Source of the DNA: Calditerrivibrio sp.
Lineage (GTDB): Bacteria; Chrysiogenota; Deferribacteres; Deferribacterales; Calditerrivibrionaceae
Assembly (NCBI GenBank): GCA_026415135.1
Contig: JAOAHS010000060.1
Location: 1-44,172 of the forward strand
Direction: 5' to 3'
DNA: 44,172 bases
Shown here in pieces: positions 16,908 through 26,046 of the stretch; within the stretch, counting starts at the first letter, position 1, and every line of letters starts with the position of its first letter. Below the pieces are notes generated by a model. It was given only the letters and a program-made list of their open reading frames with translations. It did not search any database and was not told where the DNA came from. Position numbers and translations under genes: made by a program.

Positions 16908-18641
16908 ATGAAAAAAGTTTTGATACTTTGTTTAGGTTTTATGTTGGTTTCCTTTGGTGGAGTGGCGTTTGCAGCAAAAACAACACCCGACAAAACCCCT
17001 GATTATGCTAAGGTGGTTCAAAAAGGTGTTGACTTTACAATATGCTATGGGTGCCACGACACTGTAAAAGAATTAAGGGGTATGGGCAAACACTCAAAGA
17101 TTGCATGTGAAAATTGCCATGGGAACATTCAAGAGCATTTGAAAAATCCTAAAAATCATCCCGTTGTATTCACAGAATGGCAAGCTTGTGGTAAATGCCA
17201 TAAGGAGCAGTTCGAGACATTTATGCAGGTTAATAAACATAGGCCAGCAAGGGATGAGAAGTCTCAGTTAACAAATAGGTCACCAAACCCATTTTGGGAT
17301 AAGCTGATGATGGGTCATGGTTTTACGAAGGAACATTCCCTTACAAGAAGCCATCCTTTTGCACTTCTTGATCAGATCTTGGTTGATAGGGCTACTGGTG
17401 GAAGGTTTCAGCCTAAAAACGGATGGATGTATGTGAGTGATGGACCTAAAAAGATATGGGATGTTTTAGTGGATACACAGCCTGATGTAAAAGAGCACAA
17501 AGTGCATATGAAGCAGACTGCAGCAGCTCTTAATCCAGTCTGTTTCTCATGTAAGACACAAGATCATATTTTAGATTGGGCATATATGGGTGATCCAAAT
17601 GTTGGGGCACCATTCTCAAGAAAAAGCAATCCTGTTGAGATGATAAACTCTAAAAAGATGCAACACGGTCTCACATGCTATACCTGCCATGATCCCCATG
17701 CAGCTAAACCAAGGATCGTTAGAGATGCCCTTATAGCTGCACTTACAAAGCCAGATGGAGATACATTGTGGCACAAAGATCCAAATAAAACTAAATTTAC
17801 CGTTAAAGATATGGGCATGAGGGGTTATACAAGGAAGATTGCAATTCTTGAAAAGTATGACTCAAAACTTCAGTGTGGCCAGTGCCATGTGGAGTATGTA
17901 TGTAACCCTGGATTTGAGCGTAAGAGTGGTAAACCTGTAACCTTTGATGATATAAGGACAAACCATTTTCCATTTAAAGATGTGTTCTCAATCTATGATC
18001 ACTATGTAAATCAGCTTGACTTTACAGATTTTATACATCCACTTACCGGAGCAAAACTTATCAAGTTCCAGCATCCAGAGGTGGAAGCATTTTATAACTC
18101 CAAGCATGACAAGGCAGGGGTTGGATGTGATACATGCCATACTCCTAAGATGAAGGATAAAAAGAGTGGTAAAGTTTATACTTCTCATTTTGCCGTATCA
18201 CCAAAACACAATCTGAAAGCTTCCTGTCTGTCTGGAAATTGTCATAAGGGCTGGACTGAAGAGGATGCTAAGCATTCTATAGATTCAGTAAAAGCATACA
18301 TAAAGGGTAAGATGAGGAAGGCAGAGTTCTGGCTATCTACACTTATAGATAAGATAGTAGAAGCAAGGAATGCTGATCTGCCTGCTGATATCATTGCAAA
18401 AGCACAGGATTATCATGTCAGGGCTCACTTCTTATGGGAGTGGTGGACAGCTGAAAACTCTGATGGTTTCCATAATCCTCAGCAGGCAAGGGAATCTCTA
18501 GCACAGTCGATAGATGCATCCATGGCTGGTGTAAAACTGATAGATGATGCTCTAAAAGCTAAGAAAGCAGCAGCACAGCAGGCTGCTCAAACTCAAACAC
18601 AAACTCAAACCCAGACTCAACCCCAACAGCAGGCAAAATAG
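16908..18641 (+). CDS. octaheme cytochrome c nitrite reductase (ammonia-forming)
   Basis: This 577-residue periplasmic enzyme should reduce nitrite to ammonium with six electrons. After a signal peptide (residues 1-22) there are eight heme sites: CYGCH 46-50, CENCH 67-71, CGKCH 94-98, CFSCK 212-216, CYTCH 257-261, CGQCH 323-327, CDTCH 407-411 and CLSGNCH 440-446. The fourth is the CXXCK site of a lysine-ligated catalytic heme. Y330 and C332 (HVEYVC) and Q388/H389 (QHPE) match the active site of the Thioalkalivibrio octaheme enzyme, where the Tyr and Cys are covalently linked; R161 or R166 is the likely catalytic Arg. Three extra N-terminal hemes separate it from pentaheme NrfA. The last heme site is CX4CH, and the tail is Gln/Thr-rich. 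ATG 16908 follows AGGAGG; no NrfH-type donor is adjacent. Confidence 0.92.
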   Translation: MKKVLILCLGFMLVSFGGVAFAAKTTPDKTPDYAKVVQKGVDFTICYGCHDTVKELRGMGKHSKIACENCHGNIQEHLKNPKNHPVVFTEWQACGKCHKEQFETFMQVNKHRPARDEKSQLTNRSPNPFWDKLMMGHGFTKEHSLTRSHPFALLDQILVDRATGGRFQPKNGWMYVSDGPKKIWDVLVDTQPDVKEHKVHMKQTAAALNPVCFSCKTQDHILDWAYMGDPNVGAPFSRKSNPVEMINSKKMQHGLTCYTCHDPHAAKPRIVRDALIAALTKPDGDTLWHKDPNKTKFTVKDMGMRGYTRKIAILEKYDSKLQCGQCHVEYVCNPGFERKSGKPVTFDDIRTNHFPFKDVFSIYDHYVNQLDFTDFIHPLTGAKLIKFQHPEVEAFYNSKHDKAGVGCDTCHTPKMKDKKSGKVYTSHFAVSPKHNLKASCLSGNCHKGWTEEDAKHSIDSVKAYIKGKMRKAEFWLSTLIDKIVEARNADLPADIIAKAQDYHVRAHFLWEWWTAENSDGFHNPQQARESLAQSIDASMAGVKLIDDALKAKKAAAQQAAQTQTQTQTQTQPQQQAK

Positions 18642-18665
18642 TAGATATAATATTTAAATATTGAG

Positions 18666-18694
18666 AAAGGCGGCTTTAAGCCGCCTTTATTTTG
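18666..18694 (+). terminator. intrinsic terminator after the nitrite reductase
   Basis: AAAGGCGGC pairs with GCCGCCTTT around TTTAA, followed by TATTTTG. Read-through would reach the ResB/CcsA genes that start about 40 bases later, so it may set a high ratio of enzyme to maturation proteins. Confidence 0.85.
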
Positions 18695-18732
18695 TATTGA
18701 AATGTTGGTAAATTTTATATAAGGTAGAAAAG

Positions 18733-20115
18733 ATGAAAAAAATATTGGATTTTTTCAGTTCATTAAAGTTAGCGTTAATATTATTTTTCATATTAATTTT
18801 AATGTCTGCAATAGGCTCTTTTATTTCAGCTGCAAATCCAACCTCTGGGCTTATAGATTTTCTGAGTAGATCAACAGGTAAAAGCCATCAACAGATAGTA
18901 TTTTTTTTGCAGAGGTATGGTTTGTTGGATCTGTATCATTCGAAGATTTTTGTAGTTTTATTAATATTTTTTACCATTAACATTGTTGTATGTACCCTTA
19001 AGAGATTACCCAGTATAGTAAAGATTTTTTTAACTGATGTAACTAATACTTTTAAAGTAAATGAAGAAAAAGAAGCCGTTAAGATCTCCTCTGATAAAGA
19101 AACAAAAGATATTATTAACCAATTATATCAAATTTTCAAAGGTTATAAGACTGATGAAAGGACCTTAGAAGATAACGTCATCTATTTTAGGGCAGAAAGG
19201 GGAAGGGTAAGTAGAATTGGAGTACATGTGGTTCATTTCGGTGTATTAGTGCTAATTTTATCGGGCATAATGGGTAACATGTTCGGCTACAATGGGAATA
19301 TAGCTATATTAGAAGGTGATATTGATGACACTGTTATAATGAAGGATAATAAAAGCTTTAAACTACCTTTCAGTGTTAAGTTAAACAATGTTTTGGTGTC
19401 ATATTATGATAACACCACAAAGCCGAAAGATTTTAGTTCTGAAATTGTTATTAAAAAAGATGGAAAACCAGATGAATTTTATACTATAGGTGTTAATAGA
19501 CCTTTAAAGTATGAAGGCTTAAAAATATTTCAAGCAAGTTATGGATTTTATCCCTCTAAGGATGTTCAATTTAAGTTTCTATACAGAGGTACTGAAGGGG
19601 AAAAGAGAATTTCTGCTAAGATGGACGAACTTGTTAGTATCACTAATGAATTGGGACTTGTTGTAAGGGATTTTATACCTTCGTTGAGTATGGATAGTGA
19701 GGGTAAGCTTATAAATATAAACGATGTTATGATTAACCCTGCTGTATTAGTGGAATTCTTTTATAAAGGTGCCTCACAAGGGATAGTCCCTATACTTGCA
19801 AATTATCCGGATACTTGGAGGTTTCAGGGATTTGATCTGCAGTTTGAAAAAGCGTATGGTGTGCAGTTTTCTGTTTTTTCTATAAATTATAATCCATTTA
19901 TACCCCTTATATATATTGGTTTTGTCTTACTGTCTGTTGGTATAGTCATAGCATATATAGTGGAACATAAAATCATATATATAAAGATCGTTGATAATGG
20001 TAAAAGGAGAGAAATTATAATGTCAGGATACAGGCATCGATTCAAGCAGGATACATTAAGTATGCTTGAATCCATTGGAAGAAAGATTGATCAATATTTG
20101 GGAGTGGAAAAGTGA
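18733..20115 (+). CDS. resB: cytochrome c biogenesis protein ResB (Ccs1)
   Basis: The 460-residue membrane protein of the System II heme-ligation complex has two N-terminal membrane segments (about 10-30 and 75-95), a third near 160-180, a large periplasmic domain (about 185-385) and a C-terminal membrane segment (about 390-412). KILDFFSSLKLALILFFILILMSAIGSFI is the typical ResB start. ResB and CcsA carry heme and reduced apocytochrome together. It overlaps ccsA by four bases (GTGA) and directly follows the octaheme reductase, so its job here probably includes that enzyme. Confidence 0.93.
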   Translation: MKKILDFFSSLKLALILFFILILMSAIGSFISAANPTSGLIDFLSRSTGKSHQQIVFFLQRYGLLDLYHSKIFVVLLIFFTINIVVCTLKRLPSIVKIFLTDVTNTFKVNEEKEAVKISSDKETKDIINQLYQIFKGYKTDERTLEDNVIYFRAERGRVSRIGVHVVHFGVLVLILSGIMGNMFGYNGNIAILEGDIDDTVIMKDNKSFKLPFSVKLNNVLVSYYDNTTKPKDFSSEIVIKKDGKPDEFYTIGVNRPLKYEGLKIFQASYGFYPSKDVQFKFLYRGTEGEKRISAKMDELVSITNELGLVVRDFIPSLSMDSEGKLININDVMINPAVLVEFFYKGASQGIVPILANYPDTWRFQGFDLQFEKAYGVQFSVFSINYNPFIPLIYIGFVLLSVGIVIAYIVEHKIIYIKIVDNGKRREIIMSGYRHRFKQDTLSMLESIGRKIDQYLGVEK

Positions 20116-21158
20116 ATGATAGTTTGATGTTTGGTGTTGCTTCTTTGATGTATTTGCTGTCGATGTTTTTTTATATTGTCCATCTATTTGTAAGAAAAAA
20201 AATGATAGGATTGTTAGCTACCTATACATGCTTTCTTGGGTTTATAATACATACTGTTGCTTTTCTTGGTAGATGGTATCATTTGTATGTCAAGTTTAAT
20301 ATGCCCATAATCCAGTCTATACCTATTACTAATCTTTACGAGTCGTTACTGTTTTTTGCGTGGAGTATCATTTTAGGTAATTTTATAATAGAAAAATGGT
20401 TTAAGACCCGTCTATTTGGAGCTTTTATCACAGCAATTGCAGGTATGTCTATTGCTTTTGTAGATGCTGTTGGAGCTAGTAAGTTAGTTCAACCGGTGCT
20501 CCCTGCTTTAAAAAGTAACTGGTTATTGGCTCATGCATCGTTGAGCTTTTTGGCATATGCGGCGTTTACTTTATCTTTCAGTGCTGCAATTGTTAATTTA
20601 GCAACAAAGTGTAATAATAGAAAAAGTATGGTTTATCTTTTTTGGACTTTGTCGTTTTCTGTGTTCATCTATACTACTGGGATTATTCTAACTAATGTTG
20701 CATTTAAATTGACTAAGGGTACTAATCTGTTAAAAGCTTTTGAAGGATTGGGTATCTTCCTTTGTTTGGGCTTTTTTGTAGTATTTGCATTCGTATGGAT
20801 TTTGGGTGTTAAAATAGGTGCTTTTTTATCTAAATTTATACCCGAGCAACTATCCATAGAGATGGTGGAATTTAGGTTTATTTCTATAGGTTTTTTGATA
20901 TTTACAATTGGGGGGCTTGTGTTTGGTGCGATTTGGGCTGATATATCTTGGGGTAGATATTGGGCTTGGGATCCAAAGGAAACGTGGGCTTTTGTAACAT
21001 GGCTTGTTTATGCTTTTTACCTTCATATGAGATTGATAAGAGGGTACGATGGTCTTAGATCATCGGTACTTGCTGTTATTGGATTTTTGATTACTATTTT
21101 TACATACATAGGGGTAAATCTACTCATGCCGGGGTTGCATTCTTATGGTGGGATGTAA
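20112..21158 (+). CDS. ccsA: cytochrome c biogenesis protein CcsA (ResC-type heme handling)
   Basis: The 348-residue protein has about eight to nine membrane segments and the tryptophan-rich heme-binding motif WAWDPKETW at residues 284-292, with flanking histidines expected as heme ligands (for example the HLR-type H near 305 and LHSYGGM at the end). It belongs to the heme-handling family of CcmC, CcmF and CcsA. The start is GTG, overlapping the resB stop. With ResB it forms the complete System II synthetase. In Wolinella a fused homologue, NrfI, is dedicated to the CXXCK heme of NrfA, and a similar specialisation here is possible. The 156-base gap to the convergent mtgA holds only AT-rich sequence. 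Confidence 0.95.
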   Translation: MNDSLMFGVASLMYLLSMFFYIVHLFVRKKMIGLLATYTCFLGFIIHTVAFLGRWYHLYVKFNMPIIQSIPITNLYESLLFFAWSIILGNFIIEKWFKTRLFGAFITAIAGMSIAFVDAVGASKLVQPVLPALKSNWLLAHASLSFLAYAAFTLSFSAAIVNLATKCNNRKSMVYLFWTLSFSVFIYTTGIILTNVAFKLTKGTNLLKAFEGLGIFLCLGFFVVFAFVWILGVKIGAFLSKFIPEQLSIEMVEFRFISIGFLIFTIGGLVFGAIWADISWGRYWAWDPKETWAFVTWLVYAFYLHMRLIRGYDGLRSSVLAVIGFLITIFTYIGVNLLMPGLHSYGGM

Positions 21159-21188
21159 ATATAGTTTTTTTAATGTTTAGGTTAGGCA

Positions 21189-21219
21189 CTTATAAAATAA
21201 CTTATAAAAAAGTTTTATA
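21189..21219 (+). other. AT-rich repeat/hairpin between convergent ccsA and mtgA
   Basis: CTTATAAAA is repeated at 21189 and 21201, and the second copy pairs with TTTTATA about ten bases on (7-bp A/T stem, loop AAG). It is too AT-rich to be a convincing terminator, but it is the only structure I see in the gap between these convergent genes. Confidence 0.2.
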
Positions 21220-21314
21220 GCTTTTGGGGTAGATTTCATATTAGGTATACAAGTCCAGAATTCAGTGAATATTAAATATATAGATGATAGTGGTGTATTT
21301 TTGCCCATAATTGT

Positions 21315-22019
21315 TTATTGATCTTTTTTGTAACCTTCTATTGTTTGTATTCTGTTAAGAATTATTTTTGTCCTATTGGTTACAAACTTTTGGTTGCTTT
21401 TTGGGTGATATTTGATGGGGTTGGGTAGTATAGCTGCCAGTTGAGCGGCTTCTATTGGTGAAAGGGCAGAGGCTGGTTTTCCATAATAAAACTTTGCTGC
21501 CTCTTGTACTCCAAAAATACCATCACCAAGCTCGGCGATATTAAGATATATCTCAAGTATCCTTTTCTTGGATACCACTTGTTCCATTCGATAAGTGAGT
21601 ATAGCCTCTTTGATCTTTCTCAAGGGGTTTTTAGTGGGAGAAAGATATATATTTTTTACCACTTGTTGGGAAATTGTGCTGGCACCATACTTAAATCTTC
21701 CAGATTTGAAATTCTCTTCAAAAGCGTTTTGTATTGCTTCAAAATCAAAACCATCATGTTGCCAAAATTTTGAATCTTCAGAAACTATAACAGCTAATCT
21801 CATAGGTCTTGAAATTTGATTAAGTGGAACCCACGTGTGTTTAATTGTCTTTTTAATCCCCTTGTTCTCCCATTGTTTCATTCTGTATTTCATAAATGAT
21901 GTGGGGATAGGGTTCTCTTTTGCTAACCTTTTTACATCGTAGAAAAAAGCAGGGACAACGTATACAAAAGAACCTAATATGAATAGTATAATAATTAACA
22001 ATAATATCTTTTTGATCAT
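21315..22019 (-). CDS. mtgA: monofunctional peptidoglycan glycosyltransferase
   Basis: The 234-residue GT51 enzyme polymerises lipid II into glycan strands at the periplasmic face of the inner membrane. It has an N-terminal membrane anchor (about 3-25), the catalytic motif with E81 (SEDSKFWQHDGFD), GASTISQQVVKN, and the family motifs RKIKEAILTYRMEQ and KKRILEIYLNIAELG. There is no transpeptidase domain, which fits MtgA rather than a class A PBP. The ribosome site is weak (CGGA). It is divergent from glnK and convergent with ccsA, and is transcribed alone. Confidence 0.95.
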   Translation of the reverse strand: MIKKILLLIIILFILGSFVYVVPAFFYDVKRLAKENPIPTSFMKYRMKQWENKGIKKTIKHTWVPLNQISRPMRLAVIVSEDSKFWQHDGFDFEAIQNAFEENFKSGRFKYGASTISQQVVKNIYLSPTKNPLRKIKEAILTYRMEQVVSKKRILEIYLNIAELGDGIFGVQEAAKFYYGKPASALSPIEAAQLAAILPNPIKYHPKSNQKFVTNRTKIILNRIQTIEGYKKDQ

Positions 22020-22161
22020 TTAATCCGCTTTTAAATAACGTTTAAGAGTTGTTATTCTATTTTTGGTGGATCAATTTAATCTGGGTCATGCACTGCTTTA
22101 TAAAGCTTATTAAAAGTTTTTGCAAGTAATATTTTTATGTTGATATTTCAAAGGCAACATT

Positions 22162-22178
22162 TGATTAAAAAATAATCA
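22162..22178 (+). promoter_or_regulatory. inverted repeat upstream of glnK
   Basis: TGATTA, five A residues, TAATCA: a perfect 6-bp inverted repeat centred about 84 bases before the predicted glnK start. That is a usual distance for an enhancer-binding activator of a sigma-54 promoter, but the sequence is AT-rich and is not a canonical NtrC site. Confidence 0.3.
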
Positions 22179-22228
22179 CTTGAGGTGTTAGCTAAAGATA
22201 AAATCCTTGTTTTTTCATATCTATTTAT

Positions 22229-22244
22229 TGGCATGTTTGTTGAA
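22229..22244 (+). promoter_or_regulatory. sigma-54-like promoter of glnK-amtB
   Basis: TGGCATG, four bases, TTGAA matches the -24/-12 consensus TGGCACG-N4-TTGCW at all but two positions, with the correct spacing. The start would lie near 22254, before AGGAGG at 22265. Sigma-54 control of glnK-amtB is well known in other bacteria. The GC of the -12 element is changed to GA, which weakens the call. Confidence 0.5.
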
Positions 22245-22249
22245 GATAA

Positions 22250-22615
<366 letters not shown>

Positions 22616-22624
22616 GAGGATAAA

Positions 22625-23908
22625 ATGAAAAAGATATTTTTTGTTTTAATGCTTTTAGCTTCATCTGCAGTGGGTTTTGCCAGTGATAAACCTACTCTTA
22701 ATGCGGCAGATACAGCGTGGGTTATAACAGCTACTGCCCTTGTGATGCTTATGACACCTGCTGGGCTGGCTCTCTTTTATGGTGGGATGACAAGAAGTAA
22801 AAATATCCTAAATACCATAGGTATGAGTTTTATGGGTTATGCGGTAGCATCGGTTTTGTGGGTGGTAGTTCTCTTTAGTTTAGCATTTGGTCCTGATGTG
22901 GGTGGTATAATAGGTAGTCTGGATCATGTCTTTCTAAATAATATAAAGATTAGTGATTTGCAGGGTACAATACCAAAAATTCTTTTTGTTGTCTTTCAGA
23001 TGACTTTTGCTGGTATTACGTTGGCTCTCGTGAGTGGTTCTATTGTGGAGAGGGTAAAGTTTGGTTTTTGGATGGTTTTTAGTGTGTTATGGTTAATACT
23101 GGTGTATGCTCCAATTGCCCATTGGGTATGGGGTGGAGGCTTTATCGGTGCTATGGGTGCCCTTGATTTTGCTGGTGGGACAGTAGTGCATATAAATGCT
23201 GGTGTTAGCGGGTTGGTTTTAGCACTTCTTGCTGGAAAAAGAAGGGACTATGGTAAAACAGCCATAATTCCATCTTCAATAGCATTAACAGTGTTAGGAG
23301 CTGCATTGTTATGGTTTGGCTGGTTTGGCTTTAATGCTGGTAGCCAGTTGGCTGCTGATGGGATTGCTGCAAATGCGTTTTTGGTCACAAATACTTCTGC
23401 TGCTATGGGGGCAATTACATGGATCATTATTGAGTGGATTGTTGCAAAGCGTCCAACAATGCTTGGCGCAGCATCTGGTGCAATAGCTGGTCTTGTTGCC
23501 ATAACACCTGCAGCTGGTTTTGTATCTGCACCAGCATCAGTTTTGTTTGGTATTTTATCTGGAATAGTGGGTTTCTTTGGTGTGTTTGTGCTAAAGAGCA
23601 AGCTCAAGTATGATGACTCCCTCGATGCTTTTGGGGTGCATGGTCTTTGTGGGATGTTGGGGGCAATTCTTACGGGGGTCTTTGCAAGTCCAGAAATAAA
23701 CCCTATAGGTAAGGGGCTCTTGTATGGGAATCCAGGTCAGGTTTGGGTACAGTTTGTGTCTGTAGTTGTTACTATAGTCTATTCGGCGATTTTAACTGCG
23801 GTTATCTTCTATATTACAAAGTTATTTGTGTCTGTTAGGGTGGATGATGAGGCAGAACTAAAAGGTTTAGATGAAGTTGAACACGGAGAGAGGGGATTTA
23901 ATATATAA
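22625..23908 (+). CDS. amtB: ammonium transporter
   Basis: The 427-residue Amt/Rh channel has a signal-like N-terminus (about 1-19) and eleven membrane segments. The pore twin histidines are H189 (VVHINAGVSG) and H339 (FGVHGLCGMLG), and the family motif DFAGGTVVHINAG is intact. It should take up ammonium across the inner membrane. It forms one transcript with glnK, and an intrinsic terminator follows. Confidence 0.97.
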   Translation: MKKIFFVLMLLASSAVGFASDKPTLNAADTAWVITATALVMLMTPAGLALFYGGMTRSKNILNTIGMSFMGYAVASVLWVVVLFSLAFGPDVGGIIGSLDHVFLNNIKISDLQGTIPKILFVVFQMTFAGITLALVSGSIVERVKFGFWMVFSVLWLILVYAPIAHWVWGGGFIGAMGALDFAGGTVVHINAGVSGLVLALLAGKRRDYGKTAIIPSSIALTVLGAALLWFGWFGFNAGSQLAADGIAANAFLVTNTSAAMGAITWIIIEWIVAKRPTMLGAASGAIAGLVAITPAAGFVSAPASVLFGILSGIVGFFGVFVLKSKLKYDDSLDAFGVHGLCGMLGAILTGVFASPEINPIGKGLLYGNPGQVWVQFVSVVVTIVYSAILTAVIFYITKLFVSVRVDDEAELKGLDEVEHGERGFNI

Positions 23909-23910
23909 TT

Positions 23911-23940
23911 GGGCAGGGTAACCTGCCTTTTTTTATTTAT
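23911..23940 (+). terminator. intrinsic terminator after amtB
   Basis: GGCAGG, loop GTAA, CCTGCC, followed by seven T residues and more T-rich sequence. It ends glnK-amtB. Confidence 0.92.
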
Positions 23941-23963
23941 AGCTGTAATTTAATAAAAAAAAC

Positions 23964-23992
23964 TTGACTTTGACCCTATTAAAAATTATAAA
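23964..23992 (+). promoter_or_regulatory. sigma-70 promoter of tig-clpP-clpX-lon
   Basis: TTGACT (23964-23969), a 17-base spacer and TATAAA (23987-23992). The expected start is near 23999, leaving a leader of about 70 bases. Confidence 0.75.
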
Positions 23993-24017
23993 ATCTATTC
24001 TTACTTGGTAGAAATTA

Positions 24018-24032
24018 AAGGGACGGTCCCTT
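24018..24032 (+). promoter_or_regulatory. palindrome in the tig 5' leader
   Basis: AAGGGAC-G-GTCCCTT is a perfect 7-bp inverted repeat around one base, about 20 bases downstream of the predicted start and 36 before the tig ATG. It stands out as GC-rich in an AT-rich leader. It could be a repressor site for the protein-quality operon, or a short RNA hairpin. It is not a CIRCE or a sigma-32 element. Confidence 0.45.
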
Positions 24033-24068
24033 GTTTATCCATAGAAAAAATCTTTAAAGGGGTAAGAA

Positions 24069-25397
24069 ATGAAATTTAACGTATCAGATGCTGAGAATTC
24101 TCAGAAATTGCTTGAGATTGAGTTGCCTTATGAGCAATACACCAAAGAATTTGAAAAACAGCTTAATAAGATCCTTCCTTCAGTAAAATTACCGGGATTT
24201 AGGGTAGGTAAAGCTCCAAAGGAGATGGTGAGAAAGGAATTCAAACATAAACTCAGTGTACAAGCTCTTGAAGAAACCATAAATAGTGCAATATCTAAAG
24301 CTATTAAAGAATCTGGTGTTGTTCCCTTAAATATTCCAGTTGTCAAAGATGTTGTTTTTGAGGATGATAAGCCTATTACATTTAAAGTGTTTGTTGATGT
24401 TTATCCTGCTGTGGAGGTTAAAAATTATAAAGGCTTTGAATTTGAAAGGGAACTCAGGGTTGTATCTGATGAGGATGTTGATGAGGTTTTGGAGAGTTTA
24501 AGGCATCAGCATGCGGTTTTTGAGGTGGCTGACGATGGCTATGAGGTTAAAAATGGTGATAGGGTTGTAATAGATTTCGTTGGTAAAATAGATGGGGAAG
24601 AGTTTGAAGGGGGTAAAGCTAGCAATTATACGCTTGATATAGGTAGTAAAAAGTTCATCGAGGGTTTTGAAGAGGGTATAATAGGGATGAAGAAGGGGGA
24701 GACAAAAGATATAAAGGTGGTTTTCCCGAAAGATTATAGTGAAAATCTTGCTGGGAAGGAAGCTGTTTTTACTGTGACTGTCCATGAAATAAAGCTTAAA
24801 AAACTACCAGAATTAAACGATGAATTTGCTACTACTGTGGATCCTAACATAGAAAATTTGGAGAAGTTGAAAGAGAGTATTAAAAAGGAGATCGTTGATG
24901 AAACTGAGCTCATAAATAAGGAACAGTTTTATGACAAACTTATTCAGAAGCTCGTAGAGGAAAACCCATTTGACCTACCCCAATCCATGATAGATGAGCA
25001 AAGTAGAAACTTAGCAGATAGAGCAATAAAAAACTATTGTAGGATGTATGGCTTAGACCCGAAAAAAGTGGATATCGATCCGGATAAGATCAAGGATAAT
25101 TATAGAGATCAAGCTATTCTGCAGACAAAGGGTGCAATTTTACTAAATGCTATTGCCGATAAGGAGAATATAGTTGTGACTGATGAGGATGTTGATGCTA
25201 AAATAAAAGAATATGCTGAGACCCTTAAAATGAGTTTTAATGATTACAAAGATCTTGTTATAAAAAATGGAACGATTAACACAATAAAAAACAACGTTCT
25301 TGTGGATAAAATTTATGATTTTCTATGCTCTGTGAATAATGTTAAGGATACATACGTAACATTAAAAGAGGTAAGAGAAAGGGAAAAAGTAAGTTAG
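24069..25397 (+). CDS. tig: trigger factor, ribosome-associated chaperone and prolyl isomerase
   Basis: The 442-residue protein has three parts: a ribosome-binding domain (1-110, with [18 protein letters not shown]), an FKBP-type prolyl isomerase domain (about 150-240, with [21 protein letters not shown]) and the C-terminal helical chaperone arms. It binds nascent chains at the ribosome exit. GGGG/AAGGGG lies just before the ATG. It heads tig-clpP-clpX-lon, an order shared with many bacteria including E. coli. Confidence 0.97.
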   Translation: MKFNVSDAENSQKLLEIELPYEQYTKEFEKQLNKILPSVKLPGFRVGKAPKEMVRKEFKHKLSVQALEETINSAISKAIKESGVVPLNIPVVKDVVFEDDKPITFKVFVDVYPAVEVKNYKGFEFERELRVVSDEDVDEVLESLRHQHAVFEVADDGYEVKNGDRVVIDFVGKIDGEEFEGGKASNYTLDIGSKKFIEGFEEGIIGMKKGETKDIKVVFPKDYSENLAGKEAVFTVTVHEIKLKKLPELNDEFATTVDPNIENLEKLKESIKKEIVDETELINKEQFYDKLIQKLVEENPFDLPQSMIDEQSRNLADRAIKNYCRMYGLDPKKVDIDPDKIKDNYRDQAILQTKGAILLNAIADKENIVVTDEDVDAKIKEYAETLKMSFNDYKDLVIKNGTINTIKNNVLVDKIYDFLCSVNNVKDTYVTLKEVREREKVS

Positions 25398-25407
25398 GGG
25401 TGGACAG

Positions 25408-25995
25408 ATGAGTTTTTTTGTCCCATATGTCATAGAACAGACTGGAAGAGGAGAAAGGGTATACGACATATACTCAAGACTCCTTAAAGATAGGATCATT
25501 TTTTTGGGCACAGCTATAGATGATTATGTGGCTAACATTGTTGTTGCTCAAATGTTGTTTTTAGAAGCAGAAGACCCAAAAAAGGATATATATTTATACA
25601 TTAATAGTCCAGGTGGTGTGATCACAAGTGGCCTTGCTATTTACGATACCATGAACTATATAAAACCAGATGTATCAACAATCTGCATCGGACAGGCTGC
25701 CAGTATGGGAGCAGTATTGCTTGCATGTGGTGCAAAAGGGAAAAGGTTTGCTTTGCCAAATACACGAATTATGATACATCAGCCTCTGGGTGGGTTTCAG
25801 GGGCAAGCTAAGGATATTGAGATACAGGCAAAAGAGATATTAAGACTCAAAGCCAGAATCAATGAGATCCTTGCAGAGAGAACCCAAAAAACGATTGAAC
25901 AGATTGACGCTGATTGTGATAGGGACTTTTTTATGAGTGCTGAAGAAGCAAAAGCCTATGGTTTGATAGATGAGGTTATTACGAAAAAATCTTGA
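25408..25995 (+). CDS. clpP: ATP-dependent Clp protease proteolytic subunit
   Basis: The 195-residue serine protease forms the tetradecameric chamber used with ClpX. Its catalytic triad is S99 ([14 protein letters not shown]), H124 (IMIHQPLGG) and D173 ([12 protein letters not shown]). A short propeptide may precede [29 protein letters not shown] precedes the ATG, 10 bases after tig. Confidence 0.98.
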   Translation: MSFFVPYVIEQTGRGERVYDIYSRLLKDRIIFLGTAIDDYVANIVVAQMLFLEAEDPKKDIYLYINSPGGVITSGLAIYDTMNYIKPDVSTICIGQAASMGAVLLACGAKGKRFALPNTRIMIHQPLGGFQGQAKDIEIQAKEILRLKARINEILAERTQKTIEQIDADCDRDFFMSAEEAKAYGLIDEVITKKS

Positions 25996-26046
25996 ATATA
26001 ATAATTACAGTTTTATATTAATTGCAATGAACTTTTGAGGTAATTT

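Noticed and set aside
23248-23607. 119-codon minus-strand frame inside amtB
   Set aside because: Ala/Pro-rich shadow of a GC-richer, membrane-coding stretch; no start signal or recognisable domain.
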